Source: Hyphomonadaceae bacterium UBA5336 | Lineage (GTDB): Bacteria > Pseudomonadota > Alphaproteobacteria > Caulobacterales > Hyphomonadaceae | Length of the DNA stretch: 54,197 nt | NCBI GenBank assembly: GCA_002408125.1 | Contig: DHQO01000027.1 | Coordinates: 1 to 54,197 of the forward strand | Direction of reading: 5' to 3' | Shown: positions 22,864-31,046 of the stretch, one piece after another | How the letters are laid out: each line of letters starts with the position of its first letter | Position numbering within the stretch: position 1 is the stretch's first letter | Translations under genes and position numbers: made by a program | Notes under the pieces: model-generated | The model's database searches: none | The model's input: the letters and a program-made list of their open reading frames with translations, nothing else | Told to the model about the DNA's origin: nothing

Positions 22864-24044
22864 TGGGCGGGGCGAGCTATACCGCACCGCGCTCCGGCAC
22901 GGCATTTTCCCGCCCCGGCATCTCGGCCAAGCTTGCCGCCGTGCCGTGGACCCTAGTGCTGCTGATTGCCGGCGTGGCGCTGGCCGGCACGGGGATGCTG
23001 TTTTCCATCACCTATGACAAGCCAGCCGAGGCCGGGCTGCCCATCGCTCACCTCATCCGCTTCGGCATCGCCTTTGTCGTGATGATGGTGCTGGCCATGG
23101 TGCCGCTGTCGGTCTGGTCGCGGCTCGCCCTGCCGGCTTACCTGGTCAGCCTGATCCTGCTCTTTGCCGTGGAGCTTGCCGGATCGGTGCGCGGCGGGGC
23201 CCAGCGCTGGCTGGAGATCGGCCCACTGGCGATCCAGCCGTCTGAATTCATGAAGCTCGCGCTCGTGCTGGTCCTGGCACGCTATTATCACCTCGCCCAG
23301 GCGCGCGAGGGGGGCGGTTTCATGGTGCATATCCCGGCGGCCGTGCTGATGTTGCTACCGGCCGCACTGATCTTCCTGCAGCCCGATTTCGGCACCACAC
23401 TGACCCTGTTGGCGGCGGGCGGCATCATCATCTTCCTGGCGGGCCTGGACTGGCGCTTCATCGCCACCGGTATTGCCGTGGGCGTGCTGAGTGCGCCGCT
23501 GATCTACAATTACGCCCTGGAAGACTATCAGCGCGGGCGGGTCGATATCTTCCTCGAACAGATTGTCGGGCACAGCTCCGACGCGCTCGGCGACGGCTAC
23601 CAGATCGAGCAGGCCAAGATCGCCATCGGCTCGGGCGGCCTGCGCGGCAAGGGCTATCTCAACGGCACCCAGTCCCAGCTCGATTATATCCCGGAGCAGC
23701 ATACCGATTTCGTGCTCACCGTGATCGCCGAGGAACTCGGCTTTTTCGGCGTCACCGGGCTCCTGCTCGCCTGGGGGGTGATCCTTGGCTGGGGGCTATA
23801 CATCGCGATGAAGTGTTCCAGCGCCTTCGGGCGATACGCAGCGAGCGGTGCGGTCGGGATGGTGGCCTTCTACATCGTGTTCAATGTCGGCATGGTGGTG
23901 GGCCTGTTACCCGTGGTCGGCGTGCCCATGCCGCTGGTCTCCTATGGTGGCACGGCCATGCTCACCGTGATGAGCGCCTTCGGCCTGGTGCTCTCGGTTC
24001 ACATCCACCGGCGCGAAACGATTTCGCGCACAGGCCTGCTTTAA
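22863..24044 (+). CDS. rodA: Peptidoglycan glycosyltransferase RodA (SEDS family)
   Basis: Polytopic SEDS enzyme that polymerises glycan strands from lipid II for cell elongation. It has 393 residues with about ten membrane spans. Family hallmarks include RGGAQRWLEIGPLAIQPSEFMKLALVLVLARYYH near residue 105, LIFLQPDFGTTL, GHSSDALGDGYQIEQAKIAIGSGGLRGKGYLNGTQ, the IPEQHTDFV motif, and PLVSYGGTAML near the C-terminus. The ATG shares one base with the mrdA stop (TAATG). It closes the rod-shape operon; the 100 bases after it hold a small palindrome but no clear terminator. Confidence 0.97.
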   Translation: MGGASYTAPRSGTAFSRPGISAKLAAVPWTLVLLIAGVALAGTGMLFSITYDKPAEAGLPIAHLIRFGIAFVVMMVLAMVPLSVWSRLALPAYLVSLILLFAVELAGSVRGGAQRWLEIGPLAIQPSEFMKLALVLVLARYYHLAQAREGGGFMVHIPAAVLMLLPAALIFLQPDFGTTLTLLAAGGIIIFLAGLDWRFIATGIAVGVLSAPLIYNYALEDYQRGRVDIFLEQIVGHSSDALGDGYQIEQAKIAIGSGGLRGKGYLNGTQSQLDYIPEQHTDFVLTVIAEELGFFGVTGLLLAWGVILGWGLYIAMKCSSAFGRYAASGAVGMVAFYIVFNVGMVVGLLPVVGVPMPLVSYGGTAMLTVMSAFGLVLSVHIHRRETISRTGLL

Positions 24045-24093
24045 GGGCAAACCCATCCCTTCACGCCCGGCGCGCGGCTCACAAGATTGCTTT

Positions 24094-24108
24094 TTGGCGA
24101 ACTGCCAA
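24094..24108. promoter_or_regulatory. Small palindrome upstream of the NSS symporter gene
   Basis: TTGGC-GAACT-GCCAA has five-base perfect arms and lies 37 bases before the symporter ATG, in the only gap between the rod operon and that gene. It could be an operator or a weak hairpin. There is no further support. Confidence 0.3.
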
Positions 24109-24144
24109 TAGTGTCGGCGCATTCGGGCTTAAGGGAGAGAGTGC

Positions 24145-25647
24145 ATGGCCGCCATTCACGGCAAGACAGAGCATTGGGGATCGAAATTCGGCTTCCTGAT
24201 GGCCGCGGTGGGCTCCTCGGTCGGCCTCGGAAACCTCTGGCGCTTTCCCTACACAGCCGGTGAGAATGGCGGCTCGGCCTTTATCATCATCTACCTTTTG
24301 TGCGTGATCTTTCTCGGCCTGCCGGTGCTGATGGCCGAATATGCCGTCGGCCGGAAAGGCCAGCGCTCGGCGATTTCCGGCCTGCGCTATATTGCCGAGA
24401 CCGAGGGAAAATCCACCGCCTGGACAGGGCTTGGCTGGCTCGGCGCACTCGCTTCGCTGGCCATCTTCTCCTTCTATATCGTCGTCGCCACCTGGGTGTT
24501 TGACTATATCCCCAAGGGCTTCAGCGGCGACTTCGCCTCTATCGGGCCGGATGCGGAGCTGTTGCAGGCCAGTGTCGGCGCGGCGGCAAGTTCGATTCAG
24601 GACCAGATTTCCTCGGTTCATCTCGATGCCACCTGCGCCTTCGTCACCGATGCCGGCATCATCTCGGAAATTACCGACGTCGCGGCGGACGGCACCGAGA
24701 GCCTGCGCGCCATCACGCCCGGCGATGTGTCGGGCTGCAAGTTCGGACACACCGTTGCCAACAAGTTCGAGATCATCGCCTACTTGGCGGCCTTCGTGGC
24801 GCTGAACGTCATCATCGTGGCCCGCGGCATCAAGGGCGGTATCGAGACCGCCGCTTCGATCCTGATGCCGGCCTTCTTCATCATGCTTGCGGGCATGGTG
24901 GTGTTTGCCATGATTGTCGGCGATGCCGGGGAGGCGATCAGCTTCCTGCTGACCCCGGATTTCACGAAAGTGAGCTTCCAGACCATCCTCTCGGCCGTGG
25001 GCCAGGCCTTCTTCTCCATCGGGGTCGGCTCATGCCTGATGGTGACCTATGGTGCCTATCTCGACCGCGAGACCTCGATCCCGTCCTCTTCCCGCCTTGT
25101 GGCGGGGGCCGACACGCTGGTTGCGCTGATTGCAGGTTTTGCCATTTTCCCGATCGTGTTCGGCTTCGGCCTCGATCCGGCCGGGGGCGGCGGCCTGTTC
25201 TTTGTCACCATGCCCGTCGCCTTTGGCGAAATGGGCGGCATGGTTGGCGCGATCGCGGCGGGCGCATTCTTCACCCTCGCCCTGTTCGCTGCCTTTACCT
25301 CCTCGATCTCCCTGTTCGAGGTCGGTGTGTCCTGGCTGGAGGACCGGCCCGAGATCAGTCGCGCCATGGGCGCAACCCTGCTCGGCACCCTGATGTTCGC
25401 GCTGGGCGTGATGTATGTCTTCTGGGGCAGCCTGATCGACCTGGTCGACTTCGTGACCGGCTCGATCATGCTCCCGCTGGGCGGGCTGCTCATCGCCCTG
25501 TTTGCCGGCTGGGTCCTCTCGCGGGAGTCGCTGGCAGCCGAGCTTGGCCATGGGCCGATGCTCAGCTTCGCCAGGCTGATGCTGCGCTATATCGTGCCGA
25601 TCGCGCTGGGCGTCATCCTGATTTTCGGGATTGTGGCGCGGTTCTAG
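24145..25647 (+). CDS. Sodium-dependent transporter, neurotransmitter:sodium symporter (NSS/SNF) family
   Basis: Inner-membrane secondary transporter, probably sodium-coupled uptake of an amino acid. It has 500 residues and 11-12 spans. The first helix carries the family signature GSSVGLGNLWRFPYTAGENGGSAF (about 23-46), containing the unwound substrate and Na1/Na2 site. The loop between spans 3 and 4 (about residues 124-207) is longer than in LeuT-like bacterial members and holds two cysteines (Cys164, Cys198). GGGAGAGA precedes the ATG. The gene is separated from rodA by 100 bases, and its stop overlaps that of proline iminopeptidase on the other strand. Confidence 0.93.
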   Translation: MAAIHGKTEHWGSKFGFLMAAVGSSVGLGNLWRFPYTAGENGGSAFIIIYLLCVIFLGLPVLMAEYAVGRKGQRSAISGLRYIAETEGKSTAWTGLGWLGALASLAIFSFYIVVATWVFDYIPKGFSGDFASIGPDAELLQASVGAAASSIQDQISSVHLDATCAFVTDAGIISEITDVAADGTESLRAITPGDVSGCKFGHTVANKFEIIAYLAAFVALNVIIVARGIKGGIETAASILMPAFFIMLAGMVVFAMIVGDAGEAISFLLTPDFTKVSFQTILSAVGQAFFSIGVGSCLMVTYGAYLDRETSIPSSSRLVAGADTLVALIAGFAIFPIVFGFGLDPAGGGGLFFVTMPVAFGEMGGMVGAIAAGAFFTLALFAAFTSSISLFEVGVSWLEDRPEISRAMGATLLGTLMFALGVMYVFWGSLIDLVDFVTGSIMLPLGGLLIALFAGWVLSRESLAAELGHGPMLSFARLMLRYIVPIALGVILIFGIVARF

Positions 25648-26621
25648 CCGAACATGTCCGCGTATTTGTCCGAAGCACGGATGAGCTGGTCGACAATGCC
25701 GGGCTCCAGGCTGGAATGGCCGGCATCGGGGATGATGTGCAATTCGGCATCCGGCCAGGCCTTTTTCAGCGCCCAGGCAGACGACATGGGCGTGACCACA
25801 TCATAGCGGCCATGCACGATGACGCCCGGCACGCGTCCCTTCAGCACGGCAGCCGCCTGGTCGAGCAGCCAGCCATCCTTGTCGAAGAAGCCCTTGTTGA
25901 CGAAGTAGTGGCACTCGATGCGCGCAAAGGCGTCGAGGAACTCGTCCTCGTCAAACCGTGGCGGGGTGCGCAGGGCGCCGCGCAGGGACAGGGTCTCGCC
26001 CTCCCAGCGCGACCAGGCGCGCGCAGCCCTGATCCGCTCTTCCTTGTCAGAGCCCGTCAGGCGCTTGTGAAAGGCGCTGAGCAGGTCACCGCGCTCGTCT
26101 TCCGGGATCGGCGCGAGATAACGCTCGAAGGCATCGGGGAAGAGGCGCGAGGCGCCTTCCTGATAGAACCAGCGAATCTCCGCCTCGGTGATAAGGAAAA
26201 TACCGCGCAGCATGAGGGCATGAACACGCTCGGGATGGGTCACGGCGTAGGAGAGCGACAGGGTCGAGCCCCAGGATCCGCCAAAAACCACCCACTTTTC
26301 GACGCCCAAATGGGCACGCAATGCCTCAATATCAGCCACCAGGTCCCATGTGGTGTTTTCGCGCAGTTCCGAATGGGGGCGCGAGCGGCCGCATCCGCGC
26401 TGGTCGAAAAGGATGATCCGATACCGTCTGGAATCGAAAAATCTACGCATTTCAGGGCTTGATCCACCCCCTGGCCCACCGTGCAGCGCCACGACAGGAA
26501 GCCCGTCTGGATTGCCGGATTCCTCGTAATAAAGCTCATGCAGGTCGGAAACCCGCAAATAGCCGGTCCGGCTGGCTGCGTGACGCGGATACAGACCGCG
26601 CATTGTTTGAATACTGTTCAT
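25644..26621 (-). CDS. pip: Proline iminopeptidase
   Basis: Alpha/beta-hydrolase of family S33 that removes N-terminal proline from peptides, 325 residues. The N-terminus YPRHAASRTGYLRVSDLHELYYEESGNPDG is typical. HGGPGGGSSPEMRRFFD is the oxyanion-hole region, GGSWGSTLSL holds the nucleophile Ser, and the late Asp and His lie in GRYDVVTPM and DAGHSSLEPG. A much longer open frame continues upstream to 27740, but the ATG at 26621 matches the family start and everything upstream is antisense to other genes. The short divergent gap contains the palindrome ATCTCGAGAT (26646-26655). Confidence 0.95.
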   Translation of the reverse strand: MNSIQTMRGLYPRHAASRTGYLRVSDLHELYYEESGNPDGLPVVALHGGPGGGSSPEMRRFFDSRRYRIILFDQRGCGRSRPHSELRENTTWDLVADIEALRAHLGVEKWVVFGGSWGSTLSLSYAVTHPERVHALMLRGIFLITEAEIRWFYQEGASRLFPDAFERYLAPIPEDERGDLLSAFHKRLTGSDKEERIRAARAWSRWEGETLSLRGALRTPPRFDEDEFLDAFARIECHYFVNKGFFDKDGWLLDQAAAVLKGRVPGVIVHGRYDVVTPMSSAWALKKAWPDAELHIIPDAGHSSLEPGIVDQLIRASDKYADMFG

Positions 26622-26732
26622 AGGGTCTTCACCTATCTTCGAATAATCTCGAGATAAAGGCTGGACGGGCGTTTTCTCACATGTCACCACAGGGGTGTCG
26701 GGTGGGAAGTACAAGACTTTGCGGCGGTTTGG

Positions 26733-27341
26733 ATGCGTAGCGTTATCATAAGTGCCTCTTTCCTGCTGTTTGGCGGGTGCGCGACTGTGTCCATGGTCTC
26801 CGGCGAGGCCACGGTGGAAACGTCGCTGAATGCTAATCAGACTGCCCTGCGCCTTGCTTCCGATGAATTCTGCGACCAGCTCGAAAACGAGGGCTGGGTA
26901 AACACCTCTGGCGGCCTGGCCGGACTGGCGTCCATCCTGATGAATGGCCGCGACAGCGGCAAGCCCGACACCAGCGCCTATCTCGCCCAGTTCGAAGCCG
27001 ATGAGATGACGGCGAGCGACCTTTCCACCCTGCTGGTGGAAGATGCCGAGCAGGTCCGCATCGGCCTGTCCGCCGTCACTGGCGAAGCCAACACTGTGCT
27101 CGCCGACACTGACGCCAAGACAGAGCGCGGCGATGTCACCAGCTATGAGCGCGCCCTTGTGAAGGCCCAGCGCGCCCGCCGCACCTTCCTGGAAGCGCGC
27201 GACACCCTGGCCGGGCGCACCAGCAATCTCACCACCGTGGACACCACCCTTGATGCCCTTGCCACGGAAATCGATGCGGCCCGCCGCGTCGCCGACGATC
27301 TCGCTGCACGCTATGCCTCGATCGGCGAGAGCGCGGTTTAG
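26733..27341 (+). CDS. Predicted lipoprotein of unknown function
   Basis: A 202-residue product with a lipoprotein signal (MRSVIISASFLLFGGC, lipid-modified Cys16). The mature part is acidic and mostly helical, rich in Ala, Thr and Asp, with a likely coiled-coil stretch at about 130-195 (YERALVKAQRARRTFLEARDTL, then LDALATEIDAARRVADDLAARY). No family was recognised. It is divergent from pip, 111 bases away, and converges on the DUF423 gene with a four-base overlap. The ATG at 26733 has only a weak GCGGCGG upstream. Confidence 0.7.
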   Translation: MRSVIISASFLLFGGCATVSMVSGEATVETSLNANQTALRLASDEFCDQLENEGWVNTSGGLAGLASILMNGRDSGKPDTSAYLAQFEADEMTASDLSTLLVEDAEQVRIGLSAVTGEANTVLADTDAKTERGDVTSYERALVKAQRARRTFLEARDTLAGRTSNLTTVDTTLDALATEIDAARRVADDLAARYASIGESAV

Positions 27342-27709
27342 ACTTGGCCGCCGAGCCGCAGTCCCGCAACAAGCATCAGTCCCCAGCCGGCGAGGAAGGA
27401 CACCCCGCCAATCGGCGTAACCGCGCCCAGCCAGCGCGGCCCGCCCAGCGCCATGGCATAGAGCGAGCCTGAGAAGATCACCGCGCCGATCACGAAGGCC
27501 CAGCCGCTCCAGACAAAGAGGCTCCCGCCACGCCCAGACAGGGAAACTGCAAGCGCGGCAGCGGCGTGGACGAGCGCATAGAGCGTGGCGGTCTGCCACC
27601 AGCCCTCGCCCTGTTCGGTCAGCCGGCCTTCGAGCCCGTGGGCGCCAAACGCGCCGAGCCCGACCCCGATGAGGCCAATGAATGCTGCTGCGGAGAGGAG
27701 AAAATTCAT
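27338..27709 (-). CDS. DUF423 (YgdD-like) small inner-membrane protein
   Basis: A 123-residue protein with four hydrophobic segments. The family signature GVGLGAFGAHGL at about 15-26, YALVHAAAAL, and the SGSLYAMALGG...GAVTPIGGVSFLAGWGLM C-terminal half match DUF423 closely. The role is unknown. It begins inside the stop of the upstream thioesterase gene (ATGA on the minus strand), so the two form an operon. Confidence 0.9.
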   Translation of the reverse strand: MNFLLSAAAFIGLIGVGLGAFGAHGLEGRLTEQGEGWWQTATLYALVHAAAALAVSLSGRGGSLFVWSGWAFVIGAVIFSGSLYAMALGGPRWLGAVTPIGGVSFLAGWGLMLVAGLRLGGQV

Positions 27710-28125
27710 GCGTCTTCCTTCGGTAGAGCGTAAGTGACAACAGCGTGGCTTGCCGCCGAGCCGCTTCCTTCGGCCCGTATCAGGACCTCGGCCACGGCCA
27801 GCATGCGCCCGAGCTTGATCAGTTTGGCCTCGGCGACCACAACCCGGGTGATCAGCGGGCGCAGGAAACTCATATTGAGGCTCGTCGTCACCGTCATCGG
27901 CGTGATGCCGATGCGCGTGAAGATGGCGGCATAGGTCACCGTGTCGGCCAGCGACATCTGCGTCGGACCGGACACATAGCCGCCCGGGCGCAGATGCTGG
28001 TCCTCCACCTGCAGCCGGACACTGGCCGTGCCGTCACCGATGGCGATGAAGTCCGGCGCGCTGCTGCCAGGAAAGGCCTCGGTGAAAAAGGCCTTCAGCT
28101 GGTCCATGGTTGGGGATTGAGGCAT
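27706..28125 (-). CDS. PaaI-type hotdog-fold thioesterase
   Basis: Probable acyl-CoA thioesterase, 139 residues from the chosen start. The hotdog fold is indicated by GGYVSGPTQMSLADTVTYAAIFTRIG (about 48-73), where the aspartate in LADT is the usual catalytic or structural position, and by SLNMSFLRPLITRVVVAEAKLIKLGRMLAVAEVLI. Three in-frame ATG codons lie upstream or downstream (28203, 28161, 28107); the one at 28125 has GAGGG about ten bases ahead and a family-like length. It overlaps the DUF423 gene by four bases. The substrate is unknown. Confidence 0.82.
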   Translation of the reverse strand: MPQSPTMDQLKAFFTEAFPGSSAPDFIAIGDGTASVRLQVEDQHLRPGGYVSGPTQMSLADTVTYAAIFTRIGITPMTVTTSLNMSFLRPLITRVVVAEAKLIKLGRMLAVAEVLIRAEGSGSAASHAVVTYALPKEDA

Positions 28126-28217
28126 TGGGGACGCCCTCTTGTTGATCCCGTCGTGTTTCATGTCACTGTAGTCCACAAGACGCGCCCGCCAAGAGGCGTG
28201 CATCGGGAGGTGACAAA

Positions 28218-28560
28218 ATGACGGACCCGCTGGAGGCCAGCCATACGGCGCCGAAATTCGCCGCCCCCGATCCGGCCGCGCTGGCCGAGTGGTATGTCGA
28301 CGCGCTGGGTTTCCCGCGCAAGGCGGTGTTCGAGAATGGCGACTATGCCATCGTCGCCCGTGGTTTGCTGACCCTGCATTTCTGGAAATGCGCCGAACGC
28401 CGGATCGCAGAGGCTACCGCCTGCTATACCGAAATCGCGACCCTGGAGGCGCTCGACACGCTGCATGCCGAATGGCTCGCCGCCTCGCACCGGCCCGGCT
28501 TCCATCCCGGACGGATCGAGGCCGAACCGAAGAACCAGGCCGGCCATGGCAGCAGGCCGG
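28218..28560 (+). pseudogene. VOC (bleomycin-resistance/glyoxalase-like) gene lacking its 3' end
   Basis: The first 110 or so residues are a typical small VOC protein: PKFAAPDPAALAEWYVDALGFP, ARGLLTLHFWKCAE, and CYTEIATLEALDTLHAEWLAA, ending at GRIEAEPKNQAGHG. At this point family members continue with a strand like MREFxLxDPDGN, which supplies the last metal ligand. Here the reading turns into Ser/Pro/Arg-rich, out-of-frame sequence that runs on to a stop at 28715. The coding signal jumps to the next frame near 28550, where an unrelated gene fragment begins. I read this as a truncated gene fused by deletion; a single-base error in a chimeric gene is the alternative. Confidence 0.65.
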
Positions 28561-28561
28561 C
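28536..28561 (+). repeat. Nine-base direct repeat at the fusion point
   Basis: CAGGCCGGC occurs at 28536-28544 and again at 28553-28561, exactly where protein similarity to the VOC family stops and the frame of the downstream gene fragment begins. Short repeats of this type are common at slippage or deletion joints. In GC-rich DNA one such repeat could also be chance. Confidence 0.5.
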
Positions 28562-29017
28562 GGCGAGCGTCTTCTCCCCGCCGCACCAGAGCGGGTCGGT
28601 CGCCCAGGCGAGATCCTCACCCGGCTCGGGGGCCAGCTCGTCACCGAGATCGCCCCCGCCCTGCACGGGCACTATGCCGGCGGCAAGGCCAATCTGGCCG
28701 GGCTCGTCACCCTGATGGCGGGCGAGGCTTTCGACGGCGCGGCCGACCGGCTCTCGCGCGAGATCGATGCGATGAAAGCCCTGCTCACCTCCGGCGGCGA
28801 CCTGGAGGCCGGCGACATCGCCCCGGTTAGCCTGAAGGTCTCCAACCTGCAGGCCGCGCGCGACGAACTGGCCGAACGCCTGATCGCCCTGCAGGCCGCA
28901 CTGGAGACAGATACGGCCCCGGGAGCAGCCGCGCTGAACACCCGCATCTGGGCCTTCCTGCTCGCCAGCGCCGCCGAGCGCCTGCCCAGTCCGCCGCAAT
29001 TTCAGGGCACGGAATAG
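28550..29017 (+). pseudogene. Fragment of a second gene, probably lacking its own start
   Basis: From about 28550 the frame QQAGGERLLPAAPERVGRPGEIL onward looks like real protein for 155 residues: LGGQLVTEIAPALHGHYAGGKANLAGLVTLMAGEAFDGAADRL and a helical C-terminus ending at 29017. No family was recognised. There is no start codon with a ribosome site in this frame near the beginning, and upstream it reads into VOC sequence in the wrong frame. It may be an N-terminally clipped gene, or it may still be made by translational coupling or frameshifting from the VOC start at 28218. Confidence 0.55.
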
Positions 29018-29081
29018 GCTTCCAGGCGCCAGAATCGCCAGTCCGGCACGCTGTTTGCTGATTTCTGCACGGAATAAATTA

Positions 29082-29098
29082 GCAATTGAACCAATTGC
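29082..29098 (+). promoter_or_regulatory. Palindrome in the promoter region of the Mla-type operon
   Basis: GCAATTG-AAC-CAATTGC has perfect seven-base arms in an AT-rich gap (29018-29160). TTGAAC inside it can serve as a -35, with TTTTAA at 29110-29115 as -10 (18-base spacer), so the palindrome would overlap the promoter of the lipid-transport operon starting at 29161. The regulator is unknown. Confidence 0.45.
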
Positions 29099-29160
29099 CT
29101 GGCGCGGGATTTTAACATTGCCCTGATAGGCTGTGCCCTGAAATCCCATGAAAGGGTCTG

Positions 29161-30267
29161 ATGTCGAAGGCCGAAGCCAGTTTCGAAGTGCACGAGGAAG
29201 ACGGCGTGCGCACTCTCTGTCCGCAGGGGGACTGGACGGTCATGACCGTACACGGGGTTGATCCCGATACGGAACCGCCCGGTTGCGGCGCACTCGACAT
29301 ATCCGCTCTGGGGAACATCGACACTGCCGGCGCGCTGGTCCTGGTCCGCATGGCCGGCGATGGCGCGGCCAACCTCACTGGCAGTCATGACAGCGCCGCG
29401 CGGCTGATCGGCCTCGTCACCGCATCGGGCATGGAGTGCGACCCGCCCGAACGCGGCGACGGCTCCTTCTTCGAACTGTTCGAGCGCACGGGCCGGGCCA
29501 GCGTGCAGATGTGGACCGAAGCGGTGGCCACGCTCTCTTTCCTCGGCGAAGCGCTGGCGACCTGCTTCCGCATGCTGATCTTCAAACCCCAGCGCCTGCG
29601 CTGGACCTCCATCGTCGCGGTCATGGAAGTCGCCGGCCTTGATGCCCTGCCCATCGTGGCGTTTCTGTCTTTCTTCGTCGGCATGGTCGTGGCCTTTATC
29701 GGCGCAACCTCGCTCGCCGATCTCGGCGCCACCGTCTTCACTGTGGAACTCGTCGGCATCGCCATGATGCGCGAGCTTGGCGTGCTGCTGACCGGGATCA
29801 TCCTTGCCGGACGGACCAATTCGGCCTTCACCGCCCAGATCGGCGCCATGCGCATGCGCCAGGAAATCGACGCCATGACCACGCTGGGCCTCTCGCCCCA
29901 GGAAGTGCTGGTCGCCCCGCGCATTTTCGCCATGGCGCTGATGACGCCGCTGCTCGCTTTCGCGGCCACGATAGCTGGCATATTCGGCGGACTTGTCGTC
30001 GGCTGGCTGGCGCTGGATATCAACCCGGTGATGTTCATCTCGCGGCTGCAGGATGCCGTGGCGGTGACGAATTTCTGGGTGGGCCTCTCCAAGGCGCCGA
30101 TCTTCGGGCTTGTCGTCGCCCTGATCGGGTGCCGCCAGGGCCTGATCGTCGGTGGATCGGTCCAGTCGCTCGGCAGCCACACCACCACCTCGGTGGTGCA
30201 GGCCATCTTCTCGATCATCGTGATCGATGCCGTCTTCGCCATCTTCTACATGGAGCTCGACCTGTGA
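29161..30267 (+). CDS. STAS-MlaE fusion: permease of an MCE-type lipid ABC transporter
   Basis: Inner-membrane permease for phospholipid traffic between membranes. It has 368 residues: an N-terminal STAS-like domain (about 8-110, with CGALDISALGNIDTAGALVLVRM), then the MlaE domain with five spans (about 120-365). MlaE hallmarks are GMVVAFIGATSLADLGA, MRELGVLLTGIILAGRTNSAFTAQIGAMRMRQEIDAMTTLGLSP, and QGLIVGGSVQSLGSHTT. In E. coli the STAS protein MlaB is separate; here it is fused, as in many alphaproteobacteria. Its stop overlaps the GTG start of the ATPase gene. Confidence 0.93.
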   Translation: MSKAEASFEVHEEDGVRTLCPQGDWTVMTVHGVDPDTEPPGCGALDISALGNIDTAGALVLVRMAGDGAANLTGSHDSAARLIGLVTASGMECDPPERGDGSFFELFERTGRASVQMWTEAVATLSFLGEALATCFRMLIFKPQRLRWTSIVAVMEVAGLDALPIVAFLSFFVGMVVAFIGATSLADLGATVFTVELVGIAMMRELGVLLTGIILAGRTNSAFTAQIGAMRMRQEIDAMTTLGLSPQEVLVAPRIFAMALMTPLLAFAATIAGIFGGLVVGWLALDINPVMFISRLQDAVAVTNFWVGLSKAPIFGLVVALIGCRQGLIVGGSVQSLGSHTTTSVVQAIFSIIVIDAVFAIFYMELDL

Positions 30268-31031
30268 GCGCGCGCGAGGCAGCCATCCGCGTGCGCGGCC
30301 TGAAGACCGCCTATGGCTCTCATGTCGTGCATGAGAATCTCGACCTGGATCTGTGGAAAGGCGAGGTGCTGGGCATTATCGGCGGATCGGGCACCGGTAA
30401 GTCTGTCCTCCTGCGCGCGATTGTCGGCCTCAAGCGCCCCTCGGCTGGAACCGTCGAGATTTTCGGGCGTGATATCACCCGGCTGGAAGGCGCGGAACGC
30501 CAGGCCGTGGAGCGCCAATGGGGCCTCATGTTCCAGGACGGCGCCCTGTTTTCCAATCTCACCGTGCGGGAGAATGTGCTTGTGCCGCTGCAGGAGCACA
30601 CGCAGCTTGGACGCGACATGGCCCGGGAAATCGCCGAAATGAAGATCCGCCTGGCCGGCCTCGATGCCAGCGCGGCGAACAAGTATCCTTCGGATCTTTC
30701 CGGCGGGATGCGCAAGCGTGCGGCGCTCGCTCGTGCCCTCGCGCTCGATCCGGCCCTCCTGTTCCTCGACGAGCCCACCGCCGGGCTCGACCCGATCACG
30801 GCGGGCAAGTTCGACGGCCTCATCCGCGAGCTGCAACAGGCACTCGGCCTCACTGTGTTTCTTGTCACCCACGATCTCGATACGCTGGGAGCCATCTGCG
30901 ACCGCATCGCCGTGCTGGCAGAAAAGCGTGTCATCGCGACCGGGACGATCGCCGAGCTGCGCCAGCTCGATCATCCCTGGATCAACGACTATTTCAACGG
31001 ACCGCGCGGGCGCGCGGCCGTGGCCTCATAG
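30264..31031 (+). CDS. MlaF-type ATPase of the lipid ABC transporter
   Basis: Cytoplasmic ATPase subunit of 255 residues. Walker A is GGSGTGKS (about 40-47), the Q-loop is MFQDGALF, the signature is LSGGM in DLSGGMRKRAALARAL, Walker B is ALLFLDEP, and the H-loop is LVTHDLD. The MlaF-typical insertion between the Q-loop and the signature is present. The start is GTG overlapping the permease stop (GTGA), so translation is coupled. It powers transport by the permease and the MCE protein encoded on either side. Confidence 0.94.
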   Translation: MSAREAAIRVRGLKTAYGSHVVHENLDLDLWKGEVLGIIGGSGTGKSVLLRAIVGLKRPSAGTVEIFGRDITRLEGAERQAVERQWGLMFQDGALFSNLTVRENVLVPLQEHTQLGRDMAREIAEMKIRLAGLDASAANKYPSDLSGGMRKRAALARALALDPALLFLDEPTAGLDPITAGKFDGLIRELQQALGLTVFLVTHDLDTLGAICDRIAVLAEKRVIATGTIAELRQLDHPWINDYFNGPRGRAAVAS

Positions 31032-31046
31032 AGGAGGACAACGCCC

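Noticed and set aside
25644..27740. Proline iminopeptidase as part of a 698-residue fusion
   Set aside because: The extra 373 N-terminal residues are antisense to the lipoprotein gene and out of frame with DUF423; the family start is the ATG at 26621.
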